Source of the DNA: Clostridiales bacterium 1_7_47FAA | Lineage (GTDB): Bacteria > Bacillota > Clostridia > Lachnospirales > Lachnospiraceae | NCBI GenBank assembly: GCA_000155435.1 | Contig: DS990263.1 | Location: 124,001-188,000 of the forward strand | DNA length: 64,000 nt | Direction of reading: 5' to 3' | Shown here: one piece after another, positions 28,108 through 36,823 of the stretch | Layout of the letters: every line of letters starts with the position of its first letter | How positions within the stretch are numbered: position 1 is the first letter of the stretch | Notes under the pieces: model-generated | Told to the model about the DNA's origin: nothing | What the model saw: only the letters and a program-made list of their open reading frames with translations | The model's database searches: none | Translations under genes and position numbers: made by a program

Positions 28108-29499
28108 ATGGCAAAAGCAAAGACAACTGCATTTTTCTGTAAGGAATGCGGTTATGAATCATCAAAGTGGATGGGGCAGTGCCCGGGCTGCAGATCCTGG
28201 AATACCATGGTGGAGGAACCGCTGGCCCCGTCTTCGGGCAGTTCGGGAACAAAAGGCCGGAGCAGCCTTATAAGCCAGTCAGGAAGCGGTGCAGGTCATG
28301 TAAAGCCCGCGCTGCTGTCGGAGATTAATATTGAGGAACAGGACAGGATATCCACTGGTTTTGGGGAGCTGGACCGTGTATTGGGGGACGGGATCGTATC
28401 CGGTTCCCTGGTGCTGGTGGGAGGCGACCCCGGCATCGGCAAATCCACCCTGCTGCTTCAGGTGTGCAGGCATCTGGCCGGGGCAGGCCGTAAGGTGCTG
28501 TACATATCAGGCGAGGAATCCCTGAAGCAGATTAAGATGAGGGCCAACCGGATTGGCCCGGTGACAGGGGAGCTGCGTTTTCTGTGTGAGACCAGCTTAG
28601 ACCGGATTGAGCATGCCATTGAGACGGAAATGCCTCAGATTGCCGTCATAGACTCCATCCAGACCATGTACCGGGAAGAGATATCCTCTGCACCGGGAAG
28701 CGTAAGCCAGGTAAGGGAGTCCACCGCCATACTGATGCAGATAGCCAAAAGCCGGGGCATTGCCATCTTTGTGGTGGGCCATGTGACAAAAGAAGGCGTG
28801 GTTGCAGGCCCCCGGGTATTGGAACACATGGTGGACACGGTACTGTACTTTGAAGGGGACAGGAATGCCTCCTACCGCATCCTGCGCAGCGTCAAGAACC
28901 GCTTTGGGTCCACCAATGAAATCGGTGTGTTCGAGATGCAGGAGGAGGGGCTGGCGGAGGTTGAAAACCCCTCGGAATACATGCTGGACGGGCGCCCGGA
29001 GGAAGCGTCAGGCGCAGTGGTGTCCTGCTCATTGGAGGGGACAAGGCCCATCCTTTTGGAGGTCCAGGCCCTGGTTGCCGAGACCAGCTTCGGCATGGCC
29101 CGGCGTACGGCAGCCGGAACGGACTATAACCGTGTGAACCTGCTTATGGCTGTTCTTGAAAAACGCTGCCACTATGAGATGTCCCGCCTGGATGCTTATG
29201 TGAACATTGCAGGCGGCATGAAGATGAATGAACCCGCCCTGGACCTGGCCATTGTCATGGCCCTTATCTCCAGCTACAAGGACCGGCCCGTGGACCCGCG
29301 GATGATCATATTCGGCGAGGTAGGGCTTTCAGGCGAGGTCCGGGCCGTGTCCCAGGCCGACCAGCGGGTGAATGAAGCCGCCAAACTGGGCTTTACCTCC
29401 TGCATGCTGCCAAAGGTCTGCATGGATAAGATGAAGCCGGTGGAAGGCCTGAAACTCATAGGGGTTTCCAATGTCAGGGAGGCCATTAACGTTTTGTAG
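28108..29499 (+). CDS. radA: DNA repair protein RadA
   Basis: RecA-like DnaB-type helicase that promotes branch migration in homologous recombination, 463 aa. Order: C4 zinc finger (Cys11, Cys14, Cys25, Cys28), RecA-like ATPase with Walker A GGDPGIGKST and Walker B IAVIDSIQT, the RadA-specific KNRFG motif (VKNRFGSTNEIG), and a C-terminal Lon-protease-like domain (AGGMKMNEPALDLAIVMAL, IIFGEVGLSGEVR) that lacks the protease dyad as usual. AGGAGGAAGAG precedes the ATG. Confidence 0.96.
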   Translation: MAKAKTTAFFCKECGYESSKWMGQCPGCRSWNTMVEEPLAPSSGSSGTKGRSSLISQSGSGAGHVKPALLSEINIEEQDRISTGFGELDRVLGDGIVSGSLVLVGGDPGIGKSTLLLQVCRHLAGAGRKVLYISGEESLKQIKMRANRIGPVTGELRFLCETSLDRIEHAIETEMPQIAVIDSIQTMYREEISSAPGSVSQVRESTAILMQIAKSRGIAIFVVGHVTKEGVVAGPRVLEHMVDTVLYFEGDRNASYRILRSVKNRFGSTNEIGVFEMQEEGLAEVENPSEYMLDGRPEEASGAVVSCSLEGTRPILLEVQALVAETSFGMARRTAAGTDYNRVNLLMAVLEKRCHYEMSRLDAYVNIAGGMKMNEPALDLAIVMALISSYKDRPVDPRMIIFGEVGLSGEVRAVSQADQRVNEAAKLGFTSCMLPKVCMDKMKPVEGLKLIGVSNVREAINVL

Positions 29500-29514
29500 G
29501 AAGGAGGATGGGCC

Positions 29515-30300
29515 ATGGAGGCGGAAAACGGCTGTGCGGCATTTACAAAGGCTGTCCTGGATAAAGGACTGCCAGATGATTCCCAGGCCCAGGGGGTTCT
29601 TTTTGCCATGGTTCCGGAGTTGAAAGCCATGGTTGGATTTGAACAGAATAACATCCATCACGTGTATGATGTGTGGCGGCATACCATGAAGGCGCTGTCC
29701 TCTGCAGGTGATGATGCAATTGTCCGCCTGGCTGTTTTATTCCATGATATCGGGAAGCCCCAGTGCTATACGGAAGATGAACGCGGTACCGGACATTTCT
29801 ATGGACACGGGGCCGTATCCGCGGGAATGACAGGCAGGATAATGGACCGTCTGGGCTTTGATCACGATACAAGGGAAAAGGTGGTGGAGCTTGTAAAATA
29901 TCATGACCTGGACCTGCATGGGAAGCATAAAAGCGTGAGGACCTGGCTGAACCGGCTGGGGAAAGAACAGTTTTACCGGCTTTTAGAGGTATTCCGGTGT
30001 GATGCGGCGGGACAGAATCCTGAATATCTTGAGGCGGACAATGCAAGGACAGACCGGGTTGAAGCTGTATTAGATGAAATACTTGCAACGGAAAACTGTT
30101 TCAGGATAAAAGATCTGGCAGTCACGGGCCATGACCTGATCCGGATGGGCTGCCCACAGGGAAGGCAGGTGGGGGAAATGCTGCAGCGGCTATGGGAGGC
30201 AGTATCTTCCGGCGCCGTATCCAATGAGCCGGAATTATTGCTGGACAAGGCCAGGGAATGGTTGTGTGCATATTGCACAAAAACGGATGGAAAATATTGA
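29515..30300 (+). CDS. HD-domain phosphohydrolase resembling the tail of CCA-adding enzyme
   Basis: A 261-aa cytoplasmic protein. The HD domain is intact: HHVYDVWRHTM, VLFHDIGKPQC (HD pair), GHFYGHGAVSAG and KYHD. The C terminus (FRIKDLAVTGHDLIRMGCPQGRQVGEMLQRLWEAVSSG) matches the RNA-binding end of bacterial tRNA nucleotidyltransferases, but the nucleotidyltransferase domain is absent, so it is probably a stand-alone phosphohydrolase of that lineage. It starts 15 bases after radA with AAGGAGG at 29501-29507 and is probably cotranscribed. Confidence 0.85.
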   Translation: MEAENGCAAFTKAVLDKGLPDDSQAQGVLFAMVPELKAMVGFEQNNIHHVYDVWRHTMKALSSAGDDAIVRLAVLFHDIGKPQCYTEDERGTGHFYGHGAVSAGMTGRIMDRLGFDHDTREKVVELVKYHDLDLHGKHKSVRTWLNRLGKEQFYRLLEVFRCDAAGQNPEYLEADNARTDRVEAVLDEILATENCFRIKDLAVTGHDLIRMGCPQGRQVGEMLQRLWEAVSSGAVSNEPELLLDKAREWLCAYCTKTDGKY

Positions 30301-30372
30301 GAAAAAAAGCCAATAGACTAAAAAACTTTTAGGGTATATAATTATTTTTGTATTCAATATTGGTGCTATTCA

Positions 30373-30436
30373 CTATGTATATCCTGAGAATTGGCTCAGA
30401 GTTTCTACCAACTGCCGTAAAGAGTTGACTACATGG
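30373..30436 (+). ncRNA. Guanine (purine) riboswitch aptamer
   Basis: P1 is CTATGTA (30373-30379) with TACATGG (30430-30436). P2 is CTGAG/CTCAG around a 6-nt loop containing TTGG. J2/3 reads AGTTTCTACC, identical to the xpt riboswitch. P3 is AACT/AGTT around a CCGTAAA loop. The specificity base before the 3' P1 strand is C (c30429, position 74 in xpt numbering), which pairs with guanine rather than adenine. L2 is one nucleotide shorter than in xpt. The downstream gene is a guanine/hypoxanthine permease, as expected. Confidence 0.93.
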
Positions 30437-30483
30437 ATGGGGTACGTTAGGACAATGCCCTGATGTAGTTGGCTCTTTTTTTG
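30421..30483 (+). terminator. Riboswitch-controlled terminator
   Basis: AGAGTTGACTACAT (30421-30434) pairs along all 14 bases, including three G-U pairs, with ATGTAGTTGGCTCT (30462-30475), followed by a run of T. The 5' strand overlaps P3 and the 3' strand of P1, so the aptamer fold and this terminator compete for the same bases and some further base pairing must mediate an OFF response to guanine. Confidence 0.82.
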
Positions 30484-30542
30484 GTGCCAGAAAACGGTTG
30501 GCGGAAAGGAGTGGTGACAGAAAGCCTGTAAGGTCCAGCTAC

Positions 30543-32027
30543 ATGAATCACAGCCCTAGAAATCTGATGACATCATACAGATTAAAACAAAACATGGAGG
30601 ACATAGCATTGGATCAGAAAAAAGGATTGATAGACCGCTATTTTGGAGTATCCCGGAATCACTCAACCATCCGGACGGAGGTACTCGCAGGAATCACCAC
30701 ATTCATAACCATTGCCTACATATTAATTTTAAACCCTCAGGTTTTATCTGACCCGTACATGATTATGGGCGATACCATAATGGCGGGCAAAATTGCAAAC
30801 GGCGTATTTATCGGAACATGTATCGGGGCATTTGTGGGAACAGCCCTCTGCGCATTGTATGCCAAGGTTCCCTTTGCCCAGGCGCCGGGCATGGGCCTGA
30901 ATGCATTTTTTGCCTACACGGTGGTGCTGGGGATGGGCTATACATATGGCCAGGCCCTGGTAGTCGTGTTCATATCAGGTATTTTCTTTATTGTCATCAC
31001 TGCCATCGGACTCAGGGAGGCAATCATCCGGTCCATACCGGATGCGGTGAAGACAGCTATCACGCCGGGTATCGGATTGTTTATCACCATCATAGGACTT
31101 AAGAACGCAGGCATTGTCATTGCCAATCCGGCCACCCTTGTCAGTCTTGTGGACTTCTCACAGTGGAAGGCGGACGGCGCGGACATGGCCCTGATCAACG
31201 GGGCGCTGGTGGCACTGTTAGGCCTTGTCACCATGGGGATACTGCATGCAAGGAAAGTAAAAGGTTCCATCCTGCTGGGCATCGTGGCAGCCACCCTGAT
31301 TGGGATTCCCCTGGGCATCACCCACATTTCCAATCTGGATATGAACATTGGGGTAAAATTCAGGGATTTTGCGGAAGTATCCTTTATGAAAATGGACTTT
31401 GCAGGGTTATTTGCAGGGGGGAACTTCATCGAGACCTTATTCACGGTCACCATGCTGGTAATCAGCTTCTCCCTGGTCAATATGTTTGATTCCATCGGCA
31501 CCCTTCTTGGGGCCGCCAAACAGTCAGGCATGATTGACGAAAACGGGGAAGTCATCAACATGAAGCAGGCGCTGATGTCAGACGCGATATCCACGGCAGC
31601 AGGCGCAATGGTCGGAACCTCCACCGTCACGACCGTGGTGGAATCCAGCGCAGGAATCGCTGCAGGCGGAAGGACCGGGCTTACAAGCCTTGTCACGGCA
31701 GTCATGTTCCTGGCAGCCATTATCTTTGTTCCGGTGGTCAGCATCATCCCGGCGGCGGCAACAGCCCCGGCCCTGATCTTTGTAGGCATCCTGATGCTGG
31801 GTAATATCAGGGACGTGGACTTTGGCGACATGAGCAATGCGCTTCCGGCTTTCTGTACCATCGTGTTCATGCCCTTTACCTACTCCATTGCAAACGGGGT
31901 TGCATTCGGCCTGATCACATACTGCCTGATGAAGCTTACCACAGGCAGGAAGCAGGACGTCAAGGCGCTGACCTTGATGATTTCGGCTGTGTTTATCGTA
32001 AGATATGCATTTATGACATTGGGATAG
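30543..32027 (+). CDS. pbuG: Guanine/hypoxanthine permease, NCS2 (AzgA-like) family
   Basis: Proton-coupled purine base importer, about 494 aa, with 12-14 membrane segments. Family marks are TEVLAGITTFITIAYI, APGMGLNAFFAYTVV, DAVKTAITPGIGLFITIIGLKNAG, the long FSLVNMFDSIGTLLGAAKQSGM and TSTVTTVVESSAGIAAGGRTG. The start is uncertain: ATG 30543 has a weak AAGG upstream; ATG 30567 and 30594 and TTG 30498 are alternatives, and the conserved region begins near the last. It is governed by the guanine riboswitch just upstream, and its stop codon lies inside the first unit of a 14-nt array. Confidence 0.93.
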   Translation: MNHSPRNLMTSYRLKQNMEDIALDQKKGLIDRYFGVSRNHSTIRTEVLAGITTFITIAYILILNPQVLSDPYMIMGDTIMAGKIANGVFIGTCIGAFVGTALCALYAKVPFAQAPGMGLNAFFAYTVVLGMGYTYGQALVVVFISGIFFIVITAIGLREAIIRSIPDAVKTAITPGIGLFITIIGLKNAGIVIANPATLVSLVDFSQWKADGADMALINGALVALLGLVTMGILHARKVKGSILLGIVAATLIGIPLGITHISNLDMNIGVKFRDFAEVSFMKMDFAGLFAGGNFIETLFTVTMLVISFSLVNMFDSIGTLLGAAKQSGMIDENGEVINMKQALMSDAISTAAGAMVGTSTVTTVVESSAGIAAGGRTGLTSLVTAVMFLAAIIFVPVVSIIPAAATAPALIFVGILMLGNIRDVDFGDMSNALPAFCTIVFMPFTYSIANGVAFGLITYCLMKLTTGRKQDVKALTLMISAVFIVRYAFMTLG

Positions 32028-32149
32028 ATTGACCGGGATGGATTGACCAGGATGAATTGACCGGGATAGATTGACCGGGATGGATTGACCAGGATGAATT
32101 GACCGAGATGGATTGACCTAGATGAATTAAACAGGATGAATTAAAGGGT
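32024..32149 (+). repeat. 14-nt tandem array overlapping the pbuG stop codon
   Basis: Nine uninterrupted 14-nt units, e.g. ATAGATTGACCGGG, ATGGATTGACCAGG and ATGAATTGACCGGG. The order of variants repeats, giving a 42-nt higher-order period in the first six units. The pbuG stop TAG (32025-32027) is inside unit one. The remaining bases to 32309 hold no other feature that I can support. Confidence 0.95.
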
Positions 32150-32309
32150 ATAAATGAATGGGATATAGTGGTGGATATCCGGAATATGGATATTCATCAC
32201 TATATTTTTATGCATTTCTGTGTTATTATGGCATATAGAAAATTCCGTACAGATACTGGACCGTGCGCCGGATTGGCAGTAACGGTTTTAAATGCAGGGG
32301 GAGTGCAGG

Positions 32310-32654
32310 ATGACATATATATCGACTCAGGAGCTGTTAAAGGCATTTTATACGGTTAAGAAACGTCCGGGGTTGTTTCTGTATCCTTTAACCCTTTCCT
32401 CCCTTGGAAACTACATAAACGGATACCGGTTGTGCTGTACCTTAAATGCCATACATCAGGGAGAAGATGACTTCCTGGAAAAATTCCGCATCTGGCTGCT
32501 GGACTGTTATGGCATGGAGCATACGAACCGTTTTTCCTGGTGGGGGATTGTGCTGGAAAATGGATCCGGTGACGGGCCGGAAGTATTGGATGAATTCTAT
32601 ATGATGCTGGGCAGGTATCTGGAAGAACTGCAGATAATGGTTCCTGACGTATAA
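32310..32654 (+). CDS. Small hypothetical protein, immunity-protein-like
   Basis: A 114-aa soluble protein of unknown function. The pattern VKKRPGLFLYPLTLSSLGNYINGYRLC followed by FLEKFRIWLLDCYGME, WWGIVLENG and a terminal FYMMLGRYLEEL helix resembles a group of small proteins often found as immunity genes beside polymorphic toxins (RPGMYLG...F..GY pattern). No toxin is visible next to it. GGGGGAG is 6 bases before ATG 32310. Function is inference only. Confidence 0.6.
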   Translation: MTYISTQELLKAFYTVKKRPGLFLYPLTLSSLGNYINGYRLCCTLNAIHQGEDDFLEKFRIWLLDCYGMEHTNRFSWWGIVLENGSGDGPEVLDEFYMMLGRYLEELQIMVPDV

Positions 32655-32695
32655 AAGAATGCGGAAAAGGAACCGGATGATTGGAGGCGATGAAA

Positions 32696-33178
32696 TTGTC
32701 TGGACTGGGTAACGGTGCTTTTCTTATGGTGCTGATCCTGCTGTTGGCAGGAATGGCCCTGTTCCTGCGCCATGAACAGAAAGAAGCCGGGAAGAGGTTA
32801 AAGTCGAGGTGTACCGGGAAGACATCCGGCACACTGGAATATGTGGACCGCGGATGTTACTTTAACGGATTTAAACTATCCAAACACGGGTGGGGGAATT
32901 ATATGTACGGCCCATCTTTTGTGATTACCAGTCATGCCGTTTATACATACAGTGTGGACGGAACCAGGTATTTAGGCATTGACGCCAGGAATCCCCTTAC
33001 ATTGTCCGGGGGAAGGAACCGTGGGGAAGAGGCGGAAATTTATTATAACCCCCATGATGTCACGGAATTCTATTGTCCAAGTGAAGACAGGAATATAATA
33101 TATGCGGATTTAATCATGGCCGGTTTTGCGGCCGCGGTTATTGGAATCATCTATTATTTTATGTACGTTTGGAAATGA
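32696..33178 (+). CDS. Small membrane protein, DUF3592-like
   Basis: About 160 aa. An N-terminal helix (GAFLMVLILLLAGMALFL), a beta-rich middle (ITSHAVYTYSVDGTRYLGIDARNP ... AEIYYNPHDVTEFYCP) typical of DUF3592-like proteins, and a C-terminal helix (IMAGFAAAVIGIIYYFMYVW). TTG 32696 lies 8 bases from GGAGG; ATG 32690 in the same frame is only 2 bases away and TTG 32681 is also possible. It follows the immunity-like gene by 41 bases and is probably in the same transcript; function unknown. Confidence 0.7.
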   Translation: MSGLGNGAFLMVLILLLAGMALFLRHEQKEAGKRLKSRCTGKTSGTLEYVDRGCYFNGFKLSKHGWGNYMYGPSFVITSHAVYTYSVDGTRYLGIDARNPLTLSGGRNRGEEAEIYYNPHDVTEFYCPSEDRNIIYADLIMAGFAAAVIGIIYYFMYVWK

Positions 33179-33254
33179 TGCCTGGAAATCGTATCCGGGC
33201 ATTATATCCGGGAATGACGGGCAGCGGATTAATTAAGCAGCAGGAGGTATATAG

Positions 33255-34169
33255 ATGGAAGAACATGGGACGGTTTCCGGGTTATACCAGAAAAATCTGG
33301 AGAAGTTGGAAAAAAACAAAAGGTGGAGGAATGCAGCTTCAATTGTCTGCATCCTGCTGGGAAGCTTTATCGTGGCAGTCAATATGAATACCTTTGTGGA
33401 ACAGGGAAAACTGGTGCCGGGAGGTTTCTCAGGACTTGCCAAGCTGATACAGAGGGTGGGTCTGACTTATTATGATACCAGGATTTCATTTACCCTGCTC
33501 AACGTGGTGTTCAACGCAGTGCCTGCCGTGTTCGCTTACCGCCTGGTAGGAAAGAAGTTCACCATCCTTTCCTGCGTCAGCCTGTTTACGGTATCCATCC
33601 TGGTGGATGAACTGCCTGTCATCCCGATTACAGGGGACATCCTGCTGATTTCGGTTTTCGGTGGAATCATCAATGGCCTGGGGATGAGCCTTGTCCTGAA
33701 CAGCAATGCCAGCGGCGGAGGAACAGACTTCATAGCCATGTCCCTTTCCGCTAAGTATAAGGTATCCACATTTAACTACATGCTTTTGTTCAGCGCTGTC
33801 ATCATCCTGATTTCGGGCGCCATATTTGGAATGGATAAAGCATTGTATTCCATTATTTTCCAGTTCTGCAACACACAGGTCATCAATACATTCTATAAGA
33901 AATATAAGAAAAAGACCCTGATGATTGTCACGGACAATCCGGCCGCTGTCTCAGCGGACCTGCTGGAACTTACTAACCACAGCAGTACCATACTGAAAGG
34001 CTTTGGCTCTTACACGGCCCATAAGAAATATCTGATATATACCGTGCTTTCGGATGGTGATGTGAGGAAAATGAAAAAACGTATCCGTGAGCAGTATCCG
34101 GATACGTTCGTGAACGTCATCAATTCCAGTGACGTGGTGGGGAATTTTTATATACAGCCGTTTGAGTAA
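33255..34169 (+). CDS. YitT/DUF2179 family membrane protein
   Basis: Integral membrane protein of 304 aa: five or so helices (GSFIVAVNMNTFVEQGKLVPGGFSGLAKLIQ; INGLGMSLVLNSNASGGGTDFIAMSLS), then a cytoplasmic DUF2179 domain (KKTLMIVTDNPAAVSADLLELTNHSSTILKGFGSYT) ending in INSSDVVGNFYIQPFE. The family is common in Firmicutes and its transport role is unproven. GCAGGAGGT precedes the ATG. Confidence 0.9.
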   Translation: MEEHGTVSGLYQKNLEKLEKNKRWRNAASIVCILLGSFIVAVNMNTFVEQGKLVPGGFSGLAKLIQRVGLTYYDTRISFTLLNVVFNAVPAVFAYRLVGKKFTILSCVSLFTVSILVDELPVIPITGDILLISVFGGIINGLGMSLVLNSNASGGGTDFIAMSLSAKYKVSTFNYMLLFSAVIILISGAIFGMDKALYSIIFQFCNTQVINTFYKKYKKKTLMIVTDNPAAVSADLLELTNHSSTILKGFGSYTAHKKYLIYTVLSDGDVRKMKKRIREQYPDTFVNVINSSDVVGNFYIQPFE

Positions 34170-34294
34170 AGGGGCTGGTAAAATAAACATGTCCGGGCAT
34201 GGAATACATGTTGTTGCGCAATCAGTGTGTATAGAATGGCATTGGCGATTGTGTAACTGGTGTGTATGATAAAGACGTAAGGAGGTATGAGTTA

Positions 34295-34490
34295 ATGAAG
34301 CAACGGGATATGATGAATAAGTTTGAAGAGGGCCGATTTTGTCTTTGAGCGTCATGGAAACAATCATGATGTATATGTACGTGGAACTGAAGGAGAAGAG
34401 GTTCCAAGGCATAAAGAGATTAATGGGAAGTTAGCAAAAGCAATCGGAGAAGATACATTAAACGGTTGCTTTTATTATGCTTATAATTAG
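34295..34490 (+). pseudogene. hicA: hicA toxin remnant, frameshifted
   Basis: After AAGGAGG (about 34279-34285), ATG 34295 reads MKQRDMMNKFEEG and then meets a stop (TGA near 34346). Shifting one frame inside GAGGGCCGATTTTG restores ADFVFERHGNNHDVYVRGTEGEEVPRHKEINGKLAKAI, the HicA toxin fold with the catalytic His in RHGNNH. The C terminus is aberrant (GEDTLNGCFYYAYN). No intact hicB antitoxin follows. HicA normally cleaves mRNA and pairs with HicB, so this is a decayed toxin-antitoxin locus. Confidence 0.8.
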
Positions 34491-34780
34491 AAAATGAGGT
34501 TAATTGCATTATACCGGCTGTCAATGAGTTTGACACAGTAAGGTAGATGTTATTGAGAGATAGATATAAGCATAACACTAAAATGTCATAAGAGAAGAAG
34601 AGGAAAAATTACAAATCTATCAGGGGAGGATATGATATGCCGAATGATATCCATACAACGTCTGCGATAAACAGGGATAGGTTATGATGTAGGCCATGGA
34701 ATGAAAATCTGATGGCTTTTGAATTGTAAAAATAGTATAATAAGACAGAGTAAGGTAATTACATAGGAGGGGGATTTCTT
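34491..34780. other. Intergenic, low GC, probable promoter of the next gene
   Basis: No gene is supported. TATAAT at 34736-34741 is a likely -10 box for the secreted protein gene at 34781, without a clear -35. The bases directly after the hicA remnant may be hicB debris but give no readable HicB motif. Confidence 0.5.
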
Positions 34781-36175
34781 ATGAAGAGGTTAGGGTTTTA
34801 TGTGGTAATGGTACTGTTGACTTTTTCTCTGCAGATGCAGGTATTTGCTGCATATCGCTGTACCAAGCCGGAAGACCAGGGCAATGAACGGGAAAGTGGA
34901 GTATGGACCCAGGACGAAAAGGGTTGGAGATTCACAGGCAGTGACGGTCAGACCTATGTAAACCATTGGTTGTTAAACGATAGAGGGTTCTGGAACTATT
35001 TTGATGAAAATGGCTATGCGGTTACCGGCATGCAGACGTTGGAAGGAAAAAGGCGTTATTTTACAAACAGAGGCGATATGCGCACCAGTTATTTTGTATA
35101 TGATGGACATCTTTATTGTGCATTTAAGGATGGAGAGATACGTACGAGCCGTAATGGGGGAAATAATGTCAAGACCAGCCGTAACGGTGTACCCTATAAA
35201 TTTGATGCCGATGGGCATGCCTATAACGAAGAGGGAAAATGGGATCCGGTTACGGCAAAAGAACTGGGACAATCCGCTCAGTCGTCAGATGGTGTAAAAG
35301 AAGGGTGGGCGCAGGAAGGAAAAATCTGGTGCTATTACTCCGGAGGGCAGAAACTTGTTAATTCCTGGTATCAGGACAGCGGTTTTTGGTATTATTTTGA
35401 TGAAAATGGCAATATGCTTAAAAGCTGTGTCAGGGAAATCAATGGGGCAAAATATAAATTTGATGTGACAGGAGCCATGACTACGTCAGGCAGTGCAACA
35501 GATGAAAACGGAGTGCGTTACCTTGTACAGAAGGATGGTACGTTAACCCCAGTGGATGTGGAGGCAGAGAAGAGGAAAGAGCGGCTGGCAAACGATCCTG
35601 GTATTAATGAGCGCCAGCAGATGCTTAATGAGAAAACCAATCCTTATAACAATAATGACACCGTTCAGTGGTTTAATGCAACATACGCGATTCTGACAAA
35701 GAGCAATACGGGAAATATCCGTGCCGTAGGCGGTGCTACCAAAGTTGATGGCTTCTATAATGATGGGAGCAGTACGGATCAGTGGTATTCTGATAAGATT
35801 CGCCAGGGGCAGGCCGAAAGCTGGGGGGTTACGGACAGGAGTTCCGCAGACCAGGTGCTGGAGCGGCTGATTGCGAGCGGAAACGCCACCGGTTCAGCCT
35901 GGGACTACAGCCGCGCCATGTCCAATCTGGGATTTTATTATATCGCAGGATACTATACCATTGAGGAAACCTTGGATAAATCACTTGAGACCGCTAAAAT
36001 CATACAGACAAAATTCACCTCCTGGGATGATTTTGTGGAAAGTTACCTGGCAGGGTACGCGTCCTGGTCAGGAACCGATGCTTCTGAGCGCAGGAATATC
36101 TATGAACAGTTGAAGACAAGCGCTTTCAATCCGTTCAGCCTGGACTGGAATATGACGTTGGAGAAGAACTGGTAG
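34781..36175 (+). CDS. Secreted cell-wall-binding-repeat protein with DUF1266-like domain
   Basis: A 464-aa exported protein. The signal peptide runs to about residue 24 (ends QVFA-A). Choline-binding-type cell wall repeats follow (GWRFTGSDGQTYVNHWLLNDRGFWNYFDENG; VNSWYQDSGFWYYFDENGNML), anchoring it non-covalently to wall polymers. The C-terminal ~170 residues (WFNATYAILTKSN ... AESWGVTDRSSADQVLERLIASG ... AWDYSRAMSNLGFYYIAGYYTIEE ... WDDFVESYLAGYASWSG) resemble DUF1266, an uncharacterised helical domain common in Lachnospiraceae. GGAGGGGG precedes the ATG. Its base composition is lower in GC than the surrounding operons, suggesting acquisition. Confidence 0.82.
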   Translation: MKRLGFYVVMVLLTFSLQMQVFAAYRCTKPEDQGNERESGVWTQDEKGWRFTGSDGQTYVNHWLLNDRGFWNYFDENGYAVTGMQTLEGKRRYFTNRGDMRTSYFVYDGHLYCAFKDGEIRTSRNGGNNVKTSRNGVPYKFDADGHAYNEEGKWDPVTAKELGQSAQSSDGVKEGWAQEGKIWCYYSGGQKLVNSWYQDSGFWYYFDENGNMLKSCVREINGAKYKFDVTGAMTTSGSATDENGVRYLVQKDGTLTPVDVEAEKRKERLANDPGINERQQMLNEKTNPYNNNDTVQWFNATYAILTKSNTGNIRAVGGATKVDGFYNDGSSTDQWYSDKIRQGQAESWGVTDRSSADQVLERLIASGNATGSAWDYSRAMSNLGFYYIAGYYTIEETLDKSLETAKIIQTKFTSWDDFVESYLAGYASWSGTDASERRNIYEQLKTSAFNPFSLDWNMTLEKNW

Positions 36176-36308
36176 ATGGTTGATTGGGAGAATGGGCCGG
36201 TTCATGGTATAATGTTTCCTGATGTACTGACCGTTTTATATTTAACTAAATAAAGCATCTCTAAAATATCACTCCATGCTATACTAAAAAGAAACGGTGG
36301 TGGTGACT

Positions 36309-36770
36309 ATGGCAAGACTTTAAACCTATATCATTGAGCTCACGGATGAAGAAAGGGCTATGCTTCACAAAACATTCAGTAACAAGAAGACCTGTAAGAC
36401 TGTCCTAAAGCGGTGCCAGATATTGCTTGTACTGAACGAAGAACATGGGACTGGGCTTACTCATGGACGGCTTGCTCACAGCCATGCTGTCTACCCCGTT
36501 ACTACTACAAATATTATCCAGGCTTATGTCAGGAATCCTATAAAGGATATCCTCCGATACAACATTAGTCCGAAGTCCAGTGCTGCTCTGCGCAAGATGA
36601 GCGGGTGTACCACGCATCATAAAGTTTGCCTGTGGCCCTGCACTAAAGGGACATTCCCGTTGGACGCCCCGGTTCTTAGTGATAAAAGCCCGCATTGAAC
36701 TTGATGTTCCGGTAAGAAGGAAAGCCATACGCCAAGCTGAAAAAAGAACGTCGACCCCACAATATCATGG
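36309..36770 (+). pseudogene. IS630-type transposase remnant
   Basis: Several frames together give parts of an IS630 transposase: IELTDEERAMLHKTFSNKKTCKTVLKRCQILLVLNEEHGTG (helix-turn-helix start), TNIIQAYVRNPIKDIL, SSAALRKM and, in another frame, KARIELDVPVRRKAIRQA. Stops and frameshifts break it (an in-frame TAA follows MARL at the start), and the DDE catalytic half is missing. No terminal inverted repeats are recognised. Confidence 0.75.
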
Positions 36771-36823
36771 ACAGGGTGGTGGGTGGGTATTACTCTTAGA
36801 GTAAGATGTCGTTTTATAAAAAA

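Noticed and set aside
30938-31870. 310-codon minus-strand frame inside the guanine permease
   Set aside because: Antisense shadow of a well-conserved membrane protein; composition rich in Met/Pro/Ser reflects the opposite strand.
34295-34490. Programmed frameshift in hicA
   Set aside because: There is no slippery heptamer or stimulatory structure at the break, the antitoxin is missing and the C terminus is aberrant, so decay is the simpler reading.
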